A DNA stretch of 64,000 nucleotides, from assembly GCF_000421145.1 (NCBI RefSeq), contig NZ_ATWH01000005.1, positions 62,001-126,000 of the forward strand, read 5' to 3'. The DNA comes from Glaciibacter superstes DSM 21135 (GTDB lineage: Bacteria > Actinomycetota > Actinomycetes > Actinomycetales > Microbacteriaceae). Both the position numbers and the translations under genes were made by a program. Positions 26,993 to 35,422 of the stretch are shown piece by piece; the first letter of the stretch is position 1, and each line of letters opens with the position of its first letter. The notes beneath the pieces were generated by a model. That model had not been told where the DNA came from and did no database searches. It saw nothing but the letters and a program-made list of their open reading frames with translations.

Positions 26993-28465
26993 TTACTGCG
27001 CCGCCCACGGCTCCGTCCACTTGCCATCGACTGCCTGCTCTTTAGACCAGGCAATGGCGTTGTCGTTCATCTTCACGAGCTGCTCATCCAGCGACGTCGT
27101 GCCGAGGAGATAGCCGGTGCGCGTGTTCTCGGCCGAGACCGCCTTCGGTCCGCGCCACAGGCCACCGTTCTGGCCGCCGAGAGACACGGTCGCCCAGACA
27201 CCTTCGTTCATCGCTTCGAGTCCGGGAGGTGCCGTCAGAGCGGTCACGGCTGGAATGCCGCCGGTCTCGTCGAGCCAGGTCTGAACCTTGGGGCTGGAGA
27301 CGTACTGCAGGAAGGTGAGGGCCGCGTCGAGCTGCTTGCCCTCGATGTAGGCGGGGATCATGTAACCGGTGCCACCGTTGCTGACACCGAATTGGGCCGG
27401 CTCGCCGGTCGCCAGGTCAGAGTCGCTCGTGGAGACTGTCGGGAACGGCACCGTGCCGTAGTCGAAGTCGACCTCCCCGAGCTGGCTGGTTGCGAAGTTC
27501 GTTCCCCAGGCCATGGCCGCCTTGCCTCCGGGAAACTCTGTTCCACCGGTGAACGCGCCCTCAGACTTGATGCCAGACCAGTTCGGGGTTGCACACTCGT
27601 CGTAGAGCTTCTTGAGCAACTCGAGAGTCGCGGCGAACCCGGGGTCGCTCGTCATGTTGAGCTCGTCGGTGAGGTAGCCATGGGCGACGCTCTTGATGGT
27701 CACCGGAGAACTGGTGCCCGCTTCGCCGTCTGCACCGAACTGGTTCACCGCTTCGGTCTCCGGCACGAGCAGCATTGACGACAAGGCTGTCGTCGCCCAG
27801 CCGACTGGCAGGTTTCCGTTGTCTGTTGCGAGTGGGGTGTACCCGGCGTCCTTGATGTCGCCACACGCCTGGGTGAACCCGTCGAACGTCTTCAGGTCTT
27901 CCACCTCGACCCCGGCCTCCTTGAGGATGTCTTCGTTGAAGTAGATGCCGACAGAGACCAGGTTGAATGGGATCGACTCATAATTGCCCGCCACGTTCGC
28001 GCCCAGGCGATCCTCACCGCCGAAGTACTCCGGGTTGAAGTCCTCGATCCACGGCTTGCCGGTGTCGGAGAACTCGTTCGGCTTCTGAACGGCGTCATCG
28101 AGCGAGACGACCTGCTCTGGCGTGTGCTGCGTCTGGTTGAAGATCAGCTCTGGCGCGGTGCCGGCCGTCAGCTGGGCAGCGGCTGTCTGCGACCACGAGC
28201 TGAGTGGCAGCACGTTGGTCTTCACCGTGATGTCTGGGTTGTCTTTCTCGAATGCCGCGATCAGGTCGTCCCACGCCGGGCCGAACGTCTTGGTGTCACT
28301 CGTGAACTGGTTGGGACCGGAGAGGGTGATGGTCACCTTGTCCGAGTCGCCCGACGCCGCCGGTGTGCATCCGGCCAGCGCGACCATGGTGCCGAGTGCG
28401 GCCACAGACGCGACTGCGGCCAGGCCGACTCGCCTCGGTCGCAACGTCTTCGTTGTCTCTAGCAT
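26993..28465 (-). CDS. Sugar ABC transporter solute-binding lipoprotein
   Basis: A 490-residue family 1 solute-binding protein with lipobox LAGC near residue 33 (GTMVALAGCTPAASG). It should bind an oligosaccharide outside the membrane for the two permeases upstream. GAGGAAGC precedes the ATG. It has its own LacI-type box 74 bases upstream, separate from the box before the permeases, so binding protein and channel can be expressed at different levels. Confidence 0.93.
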   Translation of the reverse strand: MLETTKTLRPRRVGLAAVASVAALGTMVALAGCTPAASGDSDKVTITLSGPNQFTSDTKTFGPAWDDLIAAFEKDNPDITVKTNVLPLSSWSQTAAAQLTAGTAPELIFNQTQHTPEQVVSLDDAVQKPNEFSDTGKPWIEDFNPEYFGGEDRLGANVAGNYESIPFNLVSVGIYFNEDILKEAGVEVEDLKTFDGFTQACGDIKDAGYTPLATDNGNLPVGWATTALSSMLLVPETEAVNQFGADGEAGTSSPVTIKSVAHGYLTDELNMTSDPGFAATLELLKKLYDECATPNWSGIKSEGAFTGGTEFPGGKAAMAWGTNFATSQLGEVDFDYGTVPFPTVSTSDSDLATGEPAQFGVSNGGTGYMIPAYIEGKQLDAALTFLQYVSSPKVQTWLDETGGIPAVTALTAPPGLEAMNEGVWATVSLGGQNGGLWRGPKAVSAENTRTGYLLGTTSLDEQLVKMNDNAIAWSKEQAVDGKWTEPWAAQ

Positions 28466-28539
28466 GCTTCCTCATTTCTTGGGTGTTGCAGGATTTCGTT
28501 GGTGGTTCGGTAGTGCTGATGTGTGAATCAGGTGCCTGG

Positions 28540-28551
28540 TAAATCGTTTCA
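28540..28551. promoter_or_regulatory. LacI-type operator box 3
   Basis: TAAATCGTTTCA, which read on the minus strand is TGAAACGATTTA. It lies 74 bases before the binding-protein start in the gap after the second permease. Confidence 0.65.
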
Positions 28552-28612
28552 ATCGCGATCCGAAAGGGACCGCTCCATCGTCGCCCGCCGAAATCCAGGG
28601 GGCAGGCGCGGC

Positions 28613-29500
28613 TCAGTGGGCGCCGGGCACACCCCCCTGGACTCCGGCGAGGAAATACTTCGACAGGAAAGTGAAGAGGAGAACCAGCGGCAGGCTGGCA
28701 ATCAGGTAGCCGGCCATCAGCGGGCCGTAGTCTGTCGCATTCTGGCCCTGGAAGAACTGCAGTCCGACCGACACCGTGCGCAGGCTGTTGTCGGAGATCA
28801 CCAGCAACGGCCAGAAGAAGTCGTTCCAGACTTCGCTGACCGTGATCAGCGAGATCGTTCCGAGCACCGGCAGCGAGAGCGGAAGCATGACCGAACGGTA
28901 CATTCGCACTCCGCTGGCCCCATCGAGGCGGGCCGCATCGAACAGCGTCTGCGGAATGCCCTCCACGAAGTTGCGAATCAGGATGGTGCCGAGCACACTG
29001 CCGCCCACCGTGTACGGAATCACCAGAACGATGTAAGTGTTGAGCAGCCCCAGGTCTTTCATGATGATGAAGAGTGGGATCAAGTTGGCCAGGCCAGGCA
29101 CCATCATGAGCACGAGCACGGCGCCGTAGATGAAACCCCGGCCGGCGAACCGATACCGCGCAAGCACAAAGCCCGAGATCGATGCGATCAACAGGATGAG
29201 CGCGATGGAGATCGCCGCGACGATGGCCGTGTTGAAGAGGTACGGCTGGATCTGCTCCCAGGCGACCGCGTAGTTCTCGAAGTGCAGTGGGAACGAGACT
29301 TGCCAGAAGCTGTCGGCGAACTGCTGGTTCGTCTTCAGTGACGTGACGACCATGAACAGGTAGGGCGCAAGCGCGACAGCGGCGAAAGCGATCAGCACGG
29401 TCTTCAGGCCGATTTGCCGCTCCAGGCGTGACCTGCGTGGAGTTGCAGTGCCTGTGGTCATGCCTCCGGCACTCATCGTGCGGCTTTGGATGGTGGTCAC
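28613..29500 (-). CDS. CUT1 carbohydrate ABC permease (MalG-like)
   Basis: A 295-residue inner-membrane permease with six membrane segments. The EAA loop is FDAARLDGASGVRMYRSVML. The GTG start at 29500 overlaps the stop of the upstream permease. The C-terminal LAGVQGGVPGAH is usual for the second permease of CUT1 importers. The operon has no ATPase gene, so a shared MsmK/MsiK-type ATPase from elsewhere must energise it. Confidence 0.92.
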   Translation of the reverse strand: MTTIQSRTMSAGGMTTGTATPRRSRLERQIGLKTVLIAFAAVALAPYLFMVVTSLKTNQQFADSFWQVSFPLHFENYAVAWEQIQPYLFNTAIVAAISIALILLIASISGFVLARYRFAGRGFIYGAVLVLMMVPGLANLIPLFIIMKDLGLLNTYIVLVIPYTVGGSVLGTILIRNFVEGIPQTLFDAARLDGASGVRMYRSVMLPLSLPVLGTISLITVSEVWNDFFWPLLVISDNSLRTVSVGLQFFQGQNATDYGPLMAGYLIASLPLVLLFTFLSKYFLAGVQGGVPGAH

Positions 29501-30465
29501 ATTGCACCCCCGTCGGCCGTTGACGAGCCGCGTTTGCGCGCCAGTACGACAACGGCGCTGATGATGATGGTGATAAGGAAGAGCGTGGTCGACAGGGCGG
29601 CGGAATAGCCCCAGTCGCCACCCTGGAAGGCCACATTGATCATGCGCAGGATGGGGACCATCGTGGCGTTGTCTGGGCCGCCGGCCGTGAGTATGTAGGC
29701 GACGAATCCGTATTGCAGGGTGCCGACGACCGCGAGGAACAGGAGGATGCGCACCTGGCTGGCCATGAGCGGAAGGTCGATCTGCCAGAACCTCGCGAAT
29801 CGACCGACGCCGTCGAGCTGGGCTGCCTCGAGCACCTCTGTCGGAATGTTCTGCAGACTGGAGTAGAAGATCAAAAACGGCAGGCCGGCGATGAAGGGGA
29901 ACCCGACGAAGAGCAGGGAAAGGAGTGCTGTGCTTTCCTGGCCTGTCCAGTTCTGCGCGAGTGCCTCAAGGCCGAGGGCCTTCAGCGTCTGGTTGATCAC
30001 GCCGTCGTTCGGGCTGTAGAAGAAGCCCCAGACCAGCGCCGTGACCACACCGGGGAAGGCCATGGGAACGATGAGGAGCGTGCGCATGGTGAACTGCCAG
30101 CGCGCACTTCTCAGGGAGATCAGGAGCTCGGCCGCGAGCAGTGGGAACACCCACGAGACAACGGCGAACAGGAAGATCAAGCCGAGGTTTCTAAACGACG
30201 ACCACCAGATCTGATCGCTGAACATGGTGATGTAGTTGCCGAAGCCGAGGAAGGTCGATTCTGCGGCCGGCTGCCAGTGGAAGAACGACCAGAAGATGGC
30301 CGAGACGGCCGGGTAGTACGCGAAATACCCGATGAAGACCGCGAGCGGCAGGAGTGCGAGATAGATCCACCAACGGATGACGACGCGCTTGCGCGGCCTG
30401 CTCCCTGTGGTGCGCGGTTCAGTCGAAGGGGGCATGAGCGAGGGGGCATCGAGTGTCACCACCAT
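29497..30465 (-). CDS. CUT1 carbohydrate ABC permease (MalF-like)
   Basis: A 322-residue permease with six membrane segments and EAA loop LEAAQLDGVGRFARFWQIDL. ATG 30465 has GAGGTG upstream. Its leader contains five 15-bp tandem repeats (30485-30553) and, before these, LacI box 4. It is transcribed in the same direction as the GH78 gene upstream but separated from it by 174 bases with its own regulatory signals. Confidence 0.92.
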   Translation of the reverse strand: MVVTLDAPSLMPPSTEPRTTGSRPRKRVVIRWWIYLALLPLAVFIGYFAYYPAVSAIFWSFFHWQPAAESTFLGFGNYITMFSDQIWWSSFRNLGLIFLFAVVSWVFPLLAAELLISLRSARWQFTMRTLLIVPMAFPGVVTALVWGFFYSPNDGVINQTLKALGLEALAQNWTGQESTALLSLLFVGFPFIAGLPFLIFYSSLQNIPTEVLEAAQLDGVGRFARFWQIDLPLMASQVRILLFLAVVGTLQYGFVAYILTAGGPDNATMVPILRMINVAFQGGDWGYSAALSTTLFLITIIISAVVVLARKRGSSTADGGAM

Positions 30466-30484
30466 GTCAGCACCTCACCATCGA

Positions 30485-30553
30485 GTTTGAAACGCACGTG
30501 TTCGAAACAGCCGCGTTCGGAACAACCGCGTTTGAAACAGCCGCGTTCGAAAC
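30485..30553. repeat. Five 15-bp tandem repeats in the permease leader
   Basis: GTTTGAAAC or GTTCGAAAC (once GTTCGGAAC) begins at 30485, 30500, 30515, 30530 and 30545, exactly 15 bases apart; most spacers are AGCCGC or similar. Each core is a near-palindrome. The array lies between LacI box 4 and the permease start codon. Confidence 0.85.
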
Positions 30554-30557
30554 GGAA

Positions 30558-30569
30558 TAAAACGTTTCA
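30558..30569. promoter_or_regulatory. LacI-type operator box 4
   Basis: TAAAACGTTTCA, the reverse complement of box 2. It lies 92 bases before the permease start and directly next to the 15-bp tandem repeats. A weaker look-alike, GAAATCGATTCA, is at 30616-30627. Confidence 0.7.
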
Positions 30570-30639
30570 CCATGATCTATCGAATGCATGGGGTGTGTCA
30601 AGTGCCCTCTTTGAAGAAATCGATTCATTCGATTTGTGC

Positions 30640-33600
30640 TCACCATGTGCGGGCCACGGTGCTGAAACCGACGTCGCTGAGGTGAAATCCAGCGCGGATG
30701 CCGTTCTCGCTCGGATAGACGGCCAGGGCATTGCCTTCTGGGTCGTCGCCGAACTCCAAACCGATCTCGATTGCGACAACCTCGATGTTCTCGTCGAGCC
30801 CCGCGGTGTCGACTGCCACCCGGTTCCAGCCCGCCGGCCAGCGCGTTGCGGAGTTGCCACGCGTCTCGCCGTTGCTCAGGTGCAGGAGGAGGAAGGGGGC
30901 GGCAACGCGCTCAGGGGCCGCAAGGCACTGGTCGACCAGCGCGTAGAAGAAGCTGACGCCGGCAAGCGGGAGTGGGGCGTGGGGCGTGAGAATCACGGTC
31001 GGGGCGAGGTCGTCGTGGCCTCGGTCGTGGCCGTCGACGCGGCCATCGGACGTCGCGACGATCTTGAGCACGGGATGGTCGGGCTGCTCGTGGGGAACGG
31101 GCATGCATCTGAGACGTTCGAGTGTCTTGATAGTCGGGGCGGCCCGGCCCGGTGCGAGGCGCGACTGTGTGAGAAGGCTGCGTGAGCCGACCACATCCGC
31201 CGCCGTCGGGGCATGGTGAGGGGTGGCTGGCGCTGTGTGTGGCGTTGTGTTCTCGAGCGCGGGTAGCCCGGCGCCGATCTCGGGCGTCCCGGCAGGCGGC
31301 CGGGCCGGTGTTTCGATGGTGACCAGGTGTCTGCCTGGCGGCAAGACGGCATCCGCTCGCCCGGCGATCACCAGTGTGCCCTCGCTGCCGGGCGGCACGG
31401 TGATCTCGATGCGCGTGGCCGACCCGGTGCGGGTATAGCTGATCGCCACCTCCCCGCGCACGGTCTCGGTGCGGAGGTCGAGCTTGGTGACGTCGTCGAT
31501 GAACTGCGGTTCGAGTCGAAATTTCGAGTAGCCAGGTGCCGTCGGCCGCAGCCCGGCGAGGCCCTCCCAGGCCCAGGCGGCGAATGGGCCGCCGAGCCCC
31601 ACGTGGTTGAGGGAACCGGTGCCGGTGTTGGTCGGGTCAATCCACCAGCATTCCCAGAACGTGCCTGGACCGGAGTTCAGCATGGCGCCGACGCCGGGCG
31701 CTTCCGGCTGCCCAAGGATGTCGTAGATCACCTGCGATTGGCCCCGCGCGGTGAGCGCCCGCACCACGCTGCGGGTCGTGGCGAAGCCGCTCGACACCCG
31801 GTTGCCCCGCTCCCTGACCAGTCCAACGAGCCGATCGCCGGCGCGCTGCGCGTCAGCGCCGGTCAGGATGCCGGCCTCGATGGCGACGGCGTACGACCCC
31901 TGTGAGCCGTTGCCGAACGTGCCGCTCGCCGGGTCGAAGAAGATGCGGCGAGCGGATGCGCGGAGCGCCTCGGCCGACTCGCGGCGGTGCGCGGCGGCAT
32001 CCGTTTCACCTGTCGCGTCTTCGAGATCAGCCAGTGCAAGCAGGCAGTCGATCACGGCACCGGTGTGGTGAATGGGCGGCGGCGTCTGCTCGAGCGCCAG
32101 CCAGTCGTGGCCATAGCTGATGGGGGAGCGGGAGATGATGCCGTCTTCGTCGGCGCAGCGGAGCTGGAAGTCAGCCCACCTGCGCAACGTCGGAAGCGCC
32201 CGCCGAACCAGCCGAATGTCGCCGTAGTGCAGCAGATGGCCGAGCAGTATGCGATGCAGCGCCGACCCCCACACCGGGTCTGACGGCATGCGGCTCGCGT
32301 GCAGGTCGGGGGAGACCCCAGGCAACTGTCCGTCTGGCTGCTGGCTGGTCTCGAGATCGGCGATCCACTTGTCGAGGAACGCCCCGCTGTCGAAGGCCGC
32401 GAGCTCATATTCGGCAACGGATGCCGTGTCTCCCGTCCACGCTGCCTGTTCGCGGGTCGGGCAGTCTTCCGGAACGCCGTGCACGTTGTTCAGGAGCGTC
32501 CGGCTCGCCACGGCGAGCAGGCGGTCGATCGACGGGCTGTCGGTAGAAATGGAGCCGGACGGCGCCAGGTCGGTGTGCATCGAGTGCGCGGTGACGGTGA
32601 CGATCGCGTCATCGGGAAGTCCGCGAACCTCAAGGTAGCGGAAGCCGTGGTAGGCGAACCACGGTTCATGCGTCTCGCCCGCCATGCCACTCGCCACGTA
32701 TTCGACCAGCTGCCGATCACGGCCGTTGTCGTAGGGCATCGTGAGATTTGTCGTGTCGATATGACCGTCGTCGCCGATGTGCTCACCGTGCAGCACACGG
32801 ATGACCGTGCCCTTCGGTACGTTCTGGTGCACGACGAGCTTCGAACGGCCAGCGATGTTCACTCCGACGTCGAACAGGCGGGAACCGCTCGTGCGGGCGA
32901 TCTCGATCGGGGTGAAGGTGTCAACCGCGCGCAATGGCGGGGTCGGGTCTGAGGTGACGTCCTGCGGCGGGGTGGCGGGAGAGGTCGGCGCTGCCGCAGG
33001 TTCGAGGATCACGGGGTGCTGCGGGGGAGTGGGCTTCAGGGTGTTTGCGCTTGACGGTGTTGCTGCGCTTGACGGTGTGGCTGCGTCGTGGCGTTCGAGA
33101 TAGAACGGCTCGTCGACCGTGACGACCGACGCGGTGACCTCGGAGTCGGCGCTGGGGCTCACCCTGGTGATGGAGCCGTCGTCGTGCCAGATCAGTAGCT
33201 CAGCGAGCAGTCTGGGTTGCTCGCCGGTGCGCGCCCATTCCCCCAGACCGGCGACGAAAGCCAGTGTGTTCTCGCCCGTGGCGTCGCCCGGCGCATTGAG
33301 CGATTCGGTGACGTCGTAGCTTCGGAAGAGGGCCCGAACGAAGTCCGTCCTCGTCGGATCCATCCGGTCTGGATTGATCACGGCCCCGTTGACCCAGGCC
33401 CGGATGACTCCCTGGCCGGTGAGGTACAGCCGCGCCCGCCTCACCGGCGCGTCGACCCGGAAGCGTGTCACGACGCGCGAGAGATGAGGAACCGACAGCC
33501 ACTGTGCCTGCCAATCGGAGAAGTCGAACGGGCCGGTCTCCAAGCTCGAGTGCGCCCAGGGCGACCACTGTCCGTCACTCGTCACAGTGCGCACGCGCCA

Positions 33601-33948
33601 GTCGTACGCCGAATGCGGCTCGAGTTCACGACCGACGACCACCTCGGTGGCGCGTGAGCTGACAGTTCCTGAGCTCCATACCGGTCGGCTCGAGGTGACT
33701 TGGACTTCGAAGCCAAAGGTGCCCTGCGGTCCGACTTCGGGAGAGATCTTCCAGGTGAGAACGGGCGTCTTCGACGACACTGTCGGCACCAGATTCTCGC
33801 CGTGCGCCCGCAGGCCGGAGCGGCCGTCGGCCTGCAGCCCGACGGGAGCGCTGAGCTCGGTCGGCGCGCTGAGCTTGCTCGGGGCGCCGAGCTCTGGTGC
33901 GATGTGCGGCCTGGGCTCCGTTGCATCGGTGATGCTCGGTCGAATCAT
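30640..33948 (-). CDS. GH78 alpha-L-rhamnosidase
   Basis: This 1102-residue inverting alpha-L-rhamnosidase has N-terminal beta-sandwich domains (TWKISPEVGPQGTFGFEVQV, WVNGAVINPDRMDPTRTDF) and an (alpha/alpha)6 barrel with the GH78 signature EDCPTREQAAWTGD near residues 490-505 (general acid region). GPGTFWECWW near residue 780 holds the candidate base. A Pro/Thr/Ala-rich insertion with TPSSAATPSSA repeats near residue 290 and an unusual C-terminal extension of about 200 residues are noteworthy. No signal peptide is present, so it acts on imported oligosaccharides. It is divergent from the lacI gene and shares box 5 with it. Confidence 0.92.
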   Translation of the reverse strand: MIRPSITDATEPRPHIAPELGAPSKLSAPTELSAPVGLQADGRSGLRAHGENLVPTVSSKTPVLTWKISPEVGPQGTFGFEVQVTSSRPVWSSGTVSSRATEVVVGRELEPHSAYDWRVRTVTSDGQWSPWAHSSLETGPFDFSDWQAQWLSVPHLSRVVTRFRVDAPVRRARLYLTGQGVIRAWVNGAVINPDRMDPTRTDFVRALFRSYDVTESLNAPGDATGENTLAFVAGLGEWARTGEQPRLLAELLIWHDDGSITRVSPSADSEVTASVVTVDEPFYLERHDAATPSSAATPSSANTLKPTPPQHPVILEPAAAPTSPATPPQDVTSDPTPPLRAVDTFTPIEIARTSGSRLFDVGVNIAGRSKLVVHQNVPKGTVIRVLHGEHIGDDGHIDTTNLTMPYDNGRDRQLVEYVASGMAGETHEPWFAYHGFRYLEVRGLPDDAIVTVTAHSMHTDLAPSGSISTDSPSIDRLLAVASRTLLNNVHGVPEDCPTREQAAWTGDTASVAEYELAAFDSGAFLDKWIADLETSQQPDGQLPGVSPDLHASRMPSDPVWGSALHRILLGHLLHYGDIRLVRRALPTLRRWADFQLRCADEDGIISRSPISYGHDWLALEQTPPPIHHTGAVIDCLLALADLEDATGETDAAAHRRESAEALRASARRIFFDPASGTFGNGSQGSYAVAIEAGILTGADAQRAGDRLVGLVRERGNRVSSGFATTRSVVRALTARGQSQVIYDILGQPEAPGVGAMLNSGPGTFWECWWIDPTNTGTGSLNHVGLGGPFAAWAWEGLAGLRPTAPGYSKFRLEPQFIDDVTKLDLRTETVRGEVAISYTRTGSATRIEITVPPGSEGTLVIAGRADAVLPPGRHLVTIETPARPPAGTPEIGAGLPALENTTPHTAPATPHHAPTAADVVGSRSLLTQSRLAPGRAAPTIKTLERLRCMPVPHEQPDHPVLKIVATSDGRVDGHDRGHDDLAPTVILTPHAPLPLAGVSFFYALVDQCLAAPERVAAPFLLLHLSNGETRGNSATRWPAGWNRVAVDTAGLDENIEVVAIEIGLEFGDDPEGNALAVYPSENGIRAGFHLSDVGFSTVARTW

Positions 33949-34002
33949 GTTCTGGTGTTTCCTCGTCAGATCGACGCCATTGTCAGCAGGTGCTGCACGC
34001 GG

Positions 34003-34014
34003 TGAAACGTATCA
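34003..34014. promoter_or_regulatory. LacI-type operator box 5
   Basis: TGAAACGTATCA in the 136-bp gap between the divergent GH78 and lacI genes, 54 bases from the GH78 start. It is placed for repression of GH78 and autoregulation of lacI. Confidence 0.7.
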
Positions 34015-34084
34015 CAGGTTTGCCACGAATTCGAGCGAATACATTGCCGTAGTATCAGTGCAGAGCGGTCAGTAATCGATATGA

Positions 34085-35152
34085 TTGCCCGACAGTGACG
34101 TCCACTCGATCGATGGCGTCGCGCGAAACGCGGGAGCGATACTTTTGGTCAGCATTCGAGATGTGGCACAGCGGGCAGACGTGTCCATCGGCACGGTCTC
34201 CAAGTTCCTGAACACTCCGCAGCGGGTCGCGCCAGACACGAAGAAGCGCATCGGCAAGGCGATCCGCGACCTCGGTTACGTGCGCAACGAGGCCGCGCGA
34301 CAACTCCGTGCAGGCGAGAGCAGAACCCTGGCGTTCGTGGCCCTCGAGCTGAATAATCCGTTCTTCGGCGATGTCGCCGATGCGATGGAGCGGCGGGCGG
34401 CCCAGAACGGGCTCTTCCTGTTCATCGTGAGCAGCAACGGCGACCCTGAGCGCGAGGGCCAGTACATCGAGATGTTCGTGCAGCAACGGGTCTTCGGCGT
34501 GATCCTTGCGTCGGGCATGACCAGGGAGCGCGAGCTCGAGCTGCTGTTCACACGACGAATACCGACTGTGCTGGTGGATGCGTATGGGGCGTCAAGCAGG
34601 TTCTCGTCGACATCCGTTGACGACTTTCTCGGTGCTGAGCGGGCCGTTCTGCACCTGATCGAACAAGGCTGTCGCTCGATTGCGTTTATCGGCGGTGAGG
34701 TGCAGATTCATCAGATTTCCGAGCGCTTGCGCGGGGCTCGCGCCGCCGTCGACGCGCACCCGGGAGTGCAACTCGAGGTCATCCCCACCGTGGAGCGGTC
34801 GGTGCACGCCGGCCTCGACGTCGGTGAGCAGCTGCTCGGCAGGGCGAGAAAGAATTGGCCAGACGGCATCTTCGCCGCGAACGACTCGCTCGCGATGGGA
34901 GTCATGCAGGCGATTTCATCCGGTTCAGACCTGCGCATCCCAGAGGACATCGCCGTCGTCGGCTACGACGACATCGATTTTGCCTCGTCGGCCGCTGTGC
35001 CGCTCTCGACGGTTCGGAGGCCTCGGGAGGTGTTCGGCCGGAGCGCCGTTGACCTCGTGAGAGACCAGGCGGACTCAAAGGAAGCACTGCCGGTGCGCAG
35101 CATCGTCATCCAGCCGGAGCTCATCGTGCGTGCGAGTTCGAAGCGACGCTGA
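34085..35152 (+). CDS. LacI-family regulator of the glycoside genes
   Basis: A LacI/GalR repressor of up to 355 residues. The helix-turn-helix VSIRDVAQRADVSIGTVSKF begins at residue 22 of the TTG 34085 reading; TTG 34145, just before that motif and with GGGAG upstream, is an equally good start (335 residues). The ligand domain is complete to the C-terminal VGYDDIDFAS. Being divergent from GH78 and closest to three of the five TGAAACGWTTYA boxes, it is the best candidate regulator of the whole set. The ligand is probably a rhamnose-containing sugar or rhamnose itself. Confidence 0.88.
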   Translation: MPDSDVHSIDGVARNAGAILLVSIRDVAQRADVSIGTVSKFLNTPQRVAPDTKKRIGKAIRDLGYVRNEAARQLRAGESRTLAFVALELNNPFFGDVADAMERRAAQNGLFLFIVSSNGDPEREGQYIEMFVQQRVFGVILASGMTRERELELLFTRRIPTVLVDAYGASSRFSSTSVDDFLGAERAVLHLIEQGCRSIAFIGGEVQIHQISERLRGARAAVDAHPGVQLEVIPTVERSVHAGLDVGEQLLGRARKNWPDGIFAANDSLAMGVMQAISSGSDLRIPEDIAVVGYDDIDFASSAAVPLSTVRRPREVFGRSAVDLVRDQADSKEALPVRSIVIQPELIVRASSKRR

Positions 35153-35317
35153 CGGGCCGCGGGTTCGCGACGGTCGCGGGGGTCGCGACGACGCGGGGTC
35201 GATGGGCTCGACAACCAGCCGCGCTCATCTCCACTTCCGCACACCCATCTCCCGTCATCCGATTGGATTCCCTTTACGCTGACGATATGTCGCCCTGCCT
35301 AGGGTCGCTTCTTCCGG

Positions 35318-35402
35318 ATACCGTTCGACGGAGATTTTGCCCGAAGCGGTCCGAAGCGGCCGGTTTTCGGCTGGAATCCCGAGAATCTCCGTCGAACGGT
35401 AT
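35318..35402. repeat. Perfect 19-bp inverted repeat with structured loop
   Basis: ATACCGTTCGACGGAGATT (35318-35336) is matched perfectly by its reverse complement at 35384-35402. The 47-base interior holds a direct repeat of CCGAAGCGG (35341, 35351) and a small hairpin around GGTTTTCG. It lies between the convergent lacI and ABC permease genes. There is no T-tract and no coding capacity. Confidence 0.85.
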
Positions 35403-35422
35403 TGGGACTGGGTGGAGGGGGC

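Noticed and set aside
30485..30553. Possible CRISPR-like array
   Set aside because: The units are 15 bases in direct tandem with near-identical 6-base spacers; there are no unique spacers and no cas genes.
29713..31185. 490-codon open frame on the plus strand
   Set aside because: It is antisense to the permease and GH78 genes, has Glu/Gly/Arg-rich low-complexity content, and spans the 15-bp repeats and LacI box.
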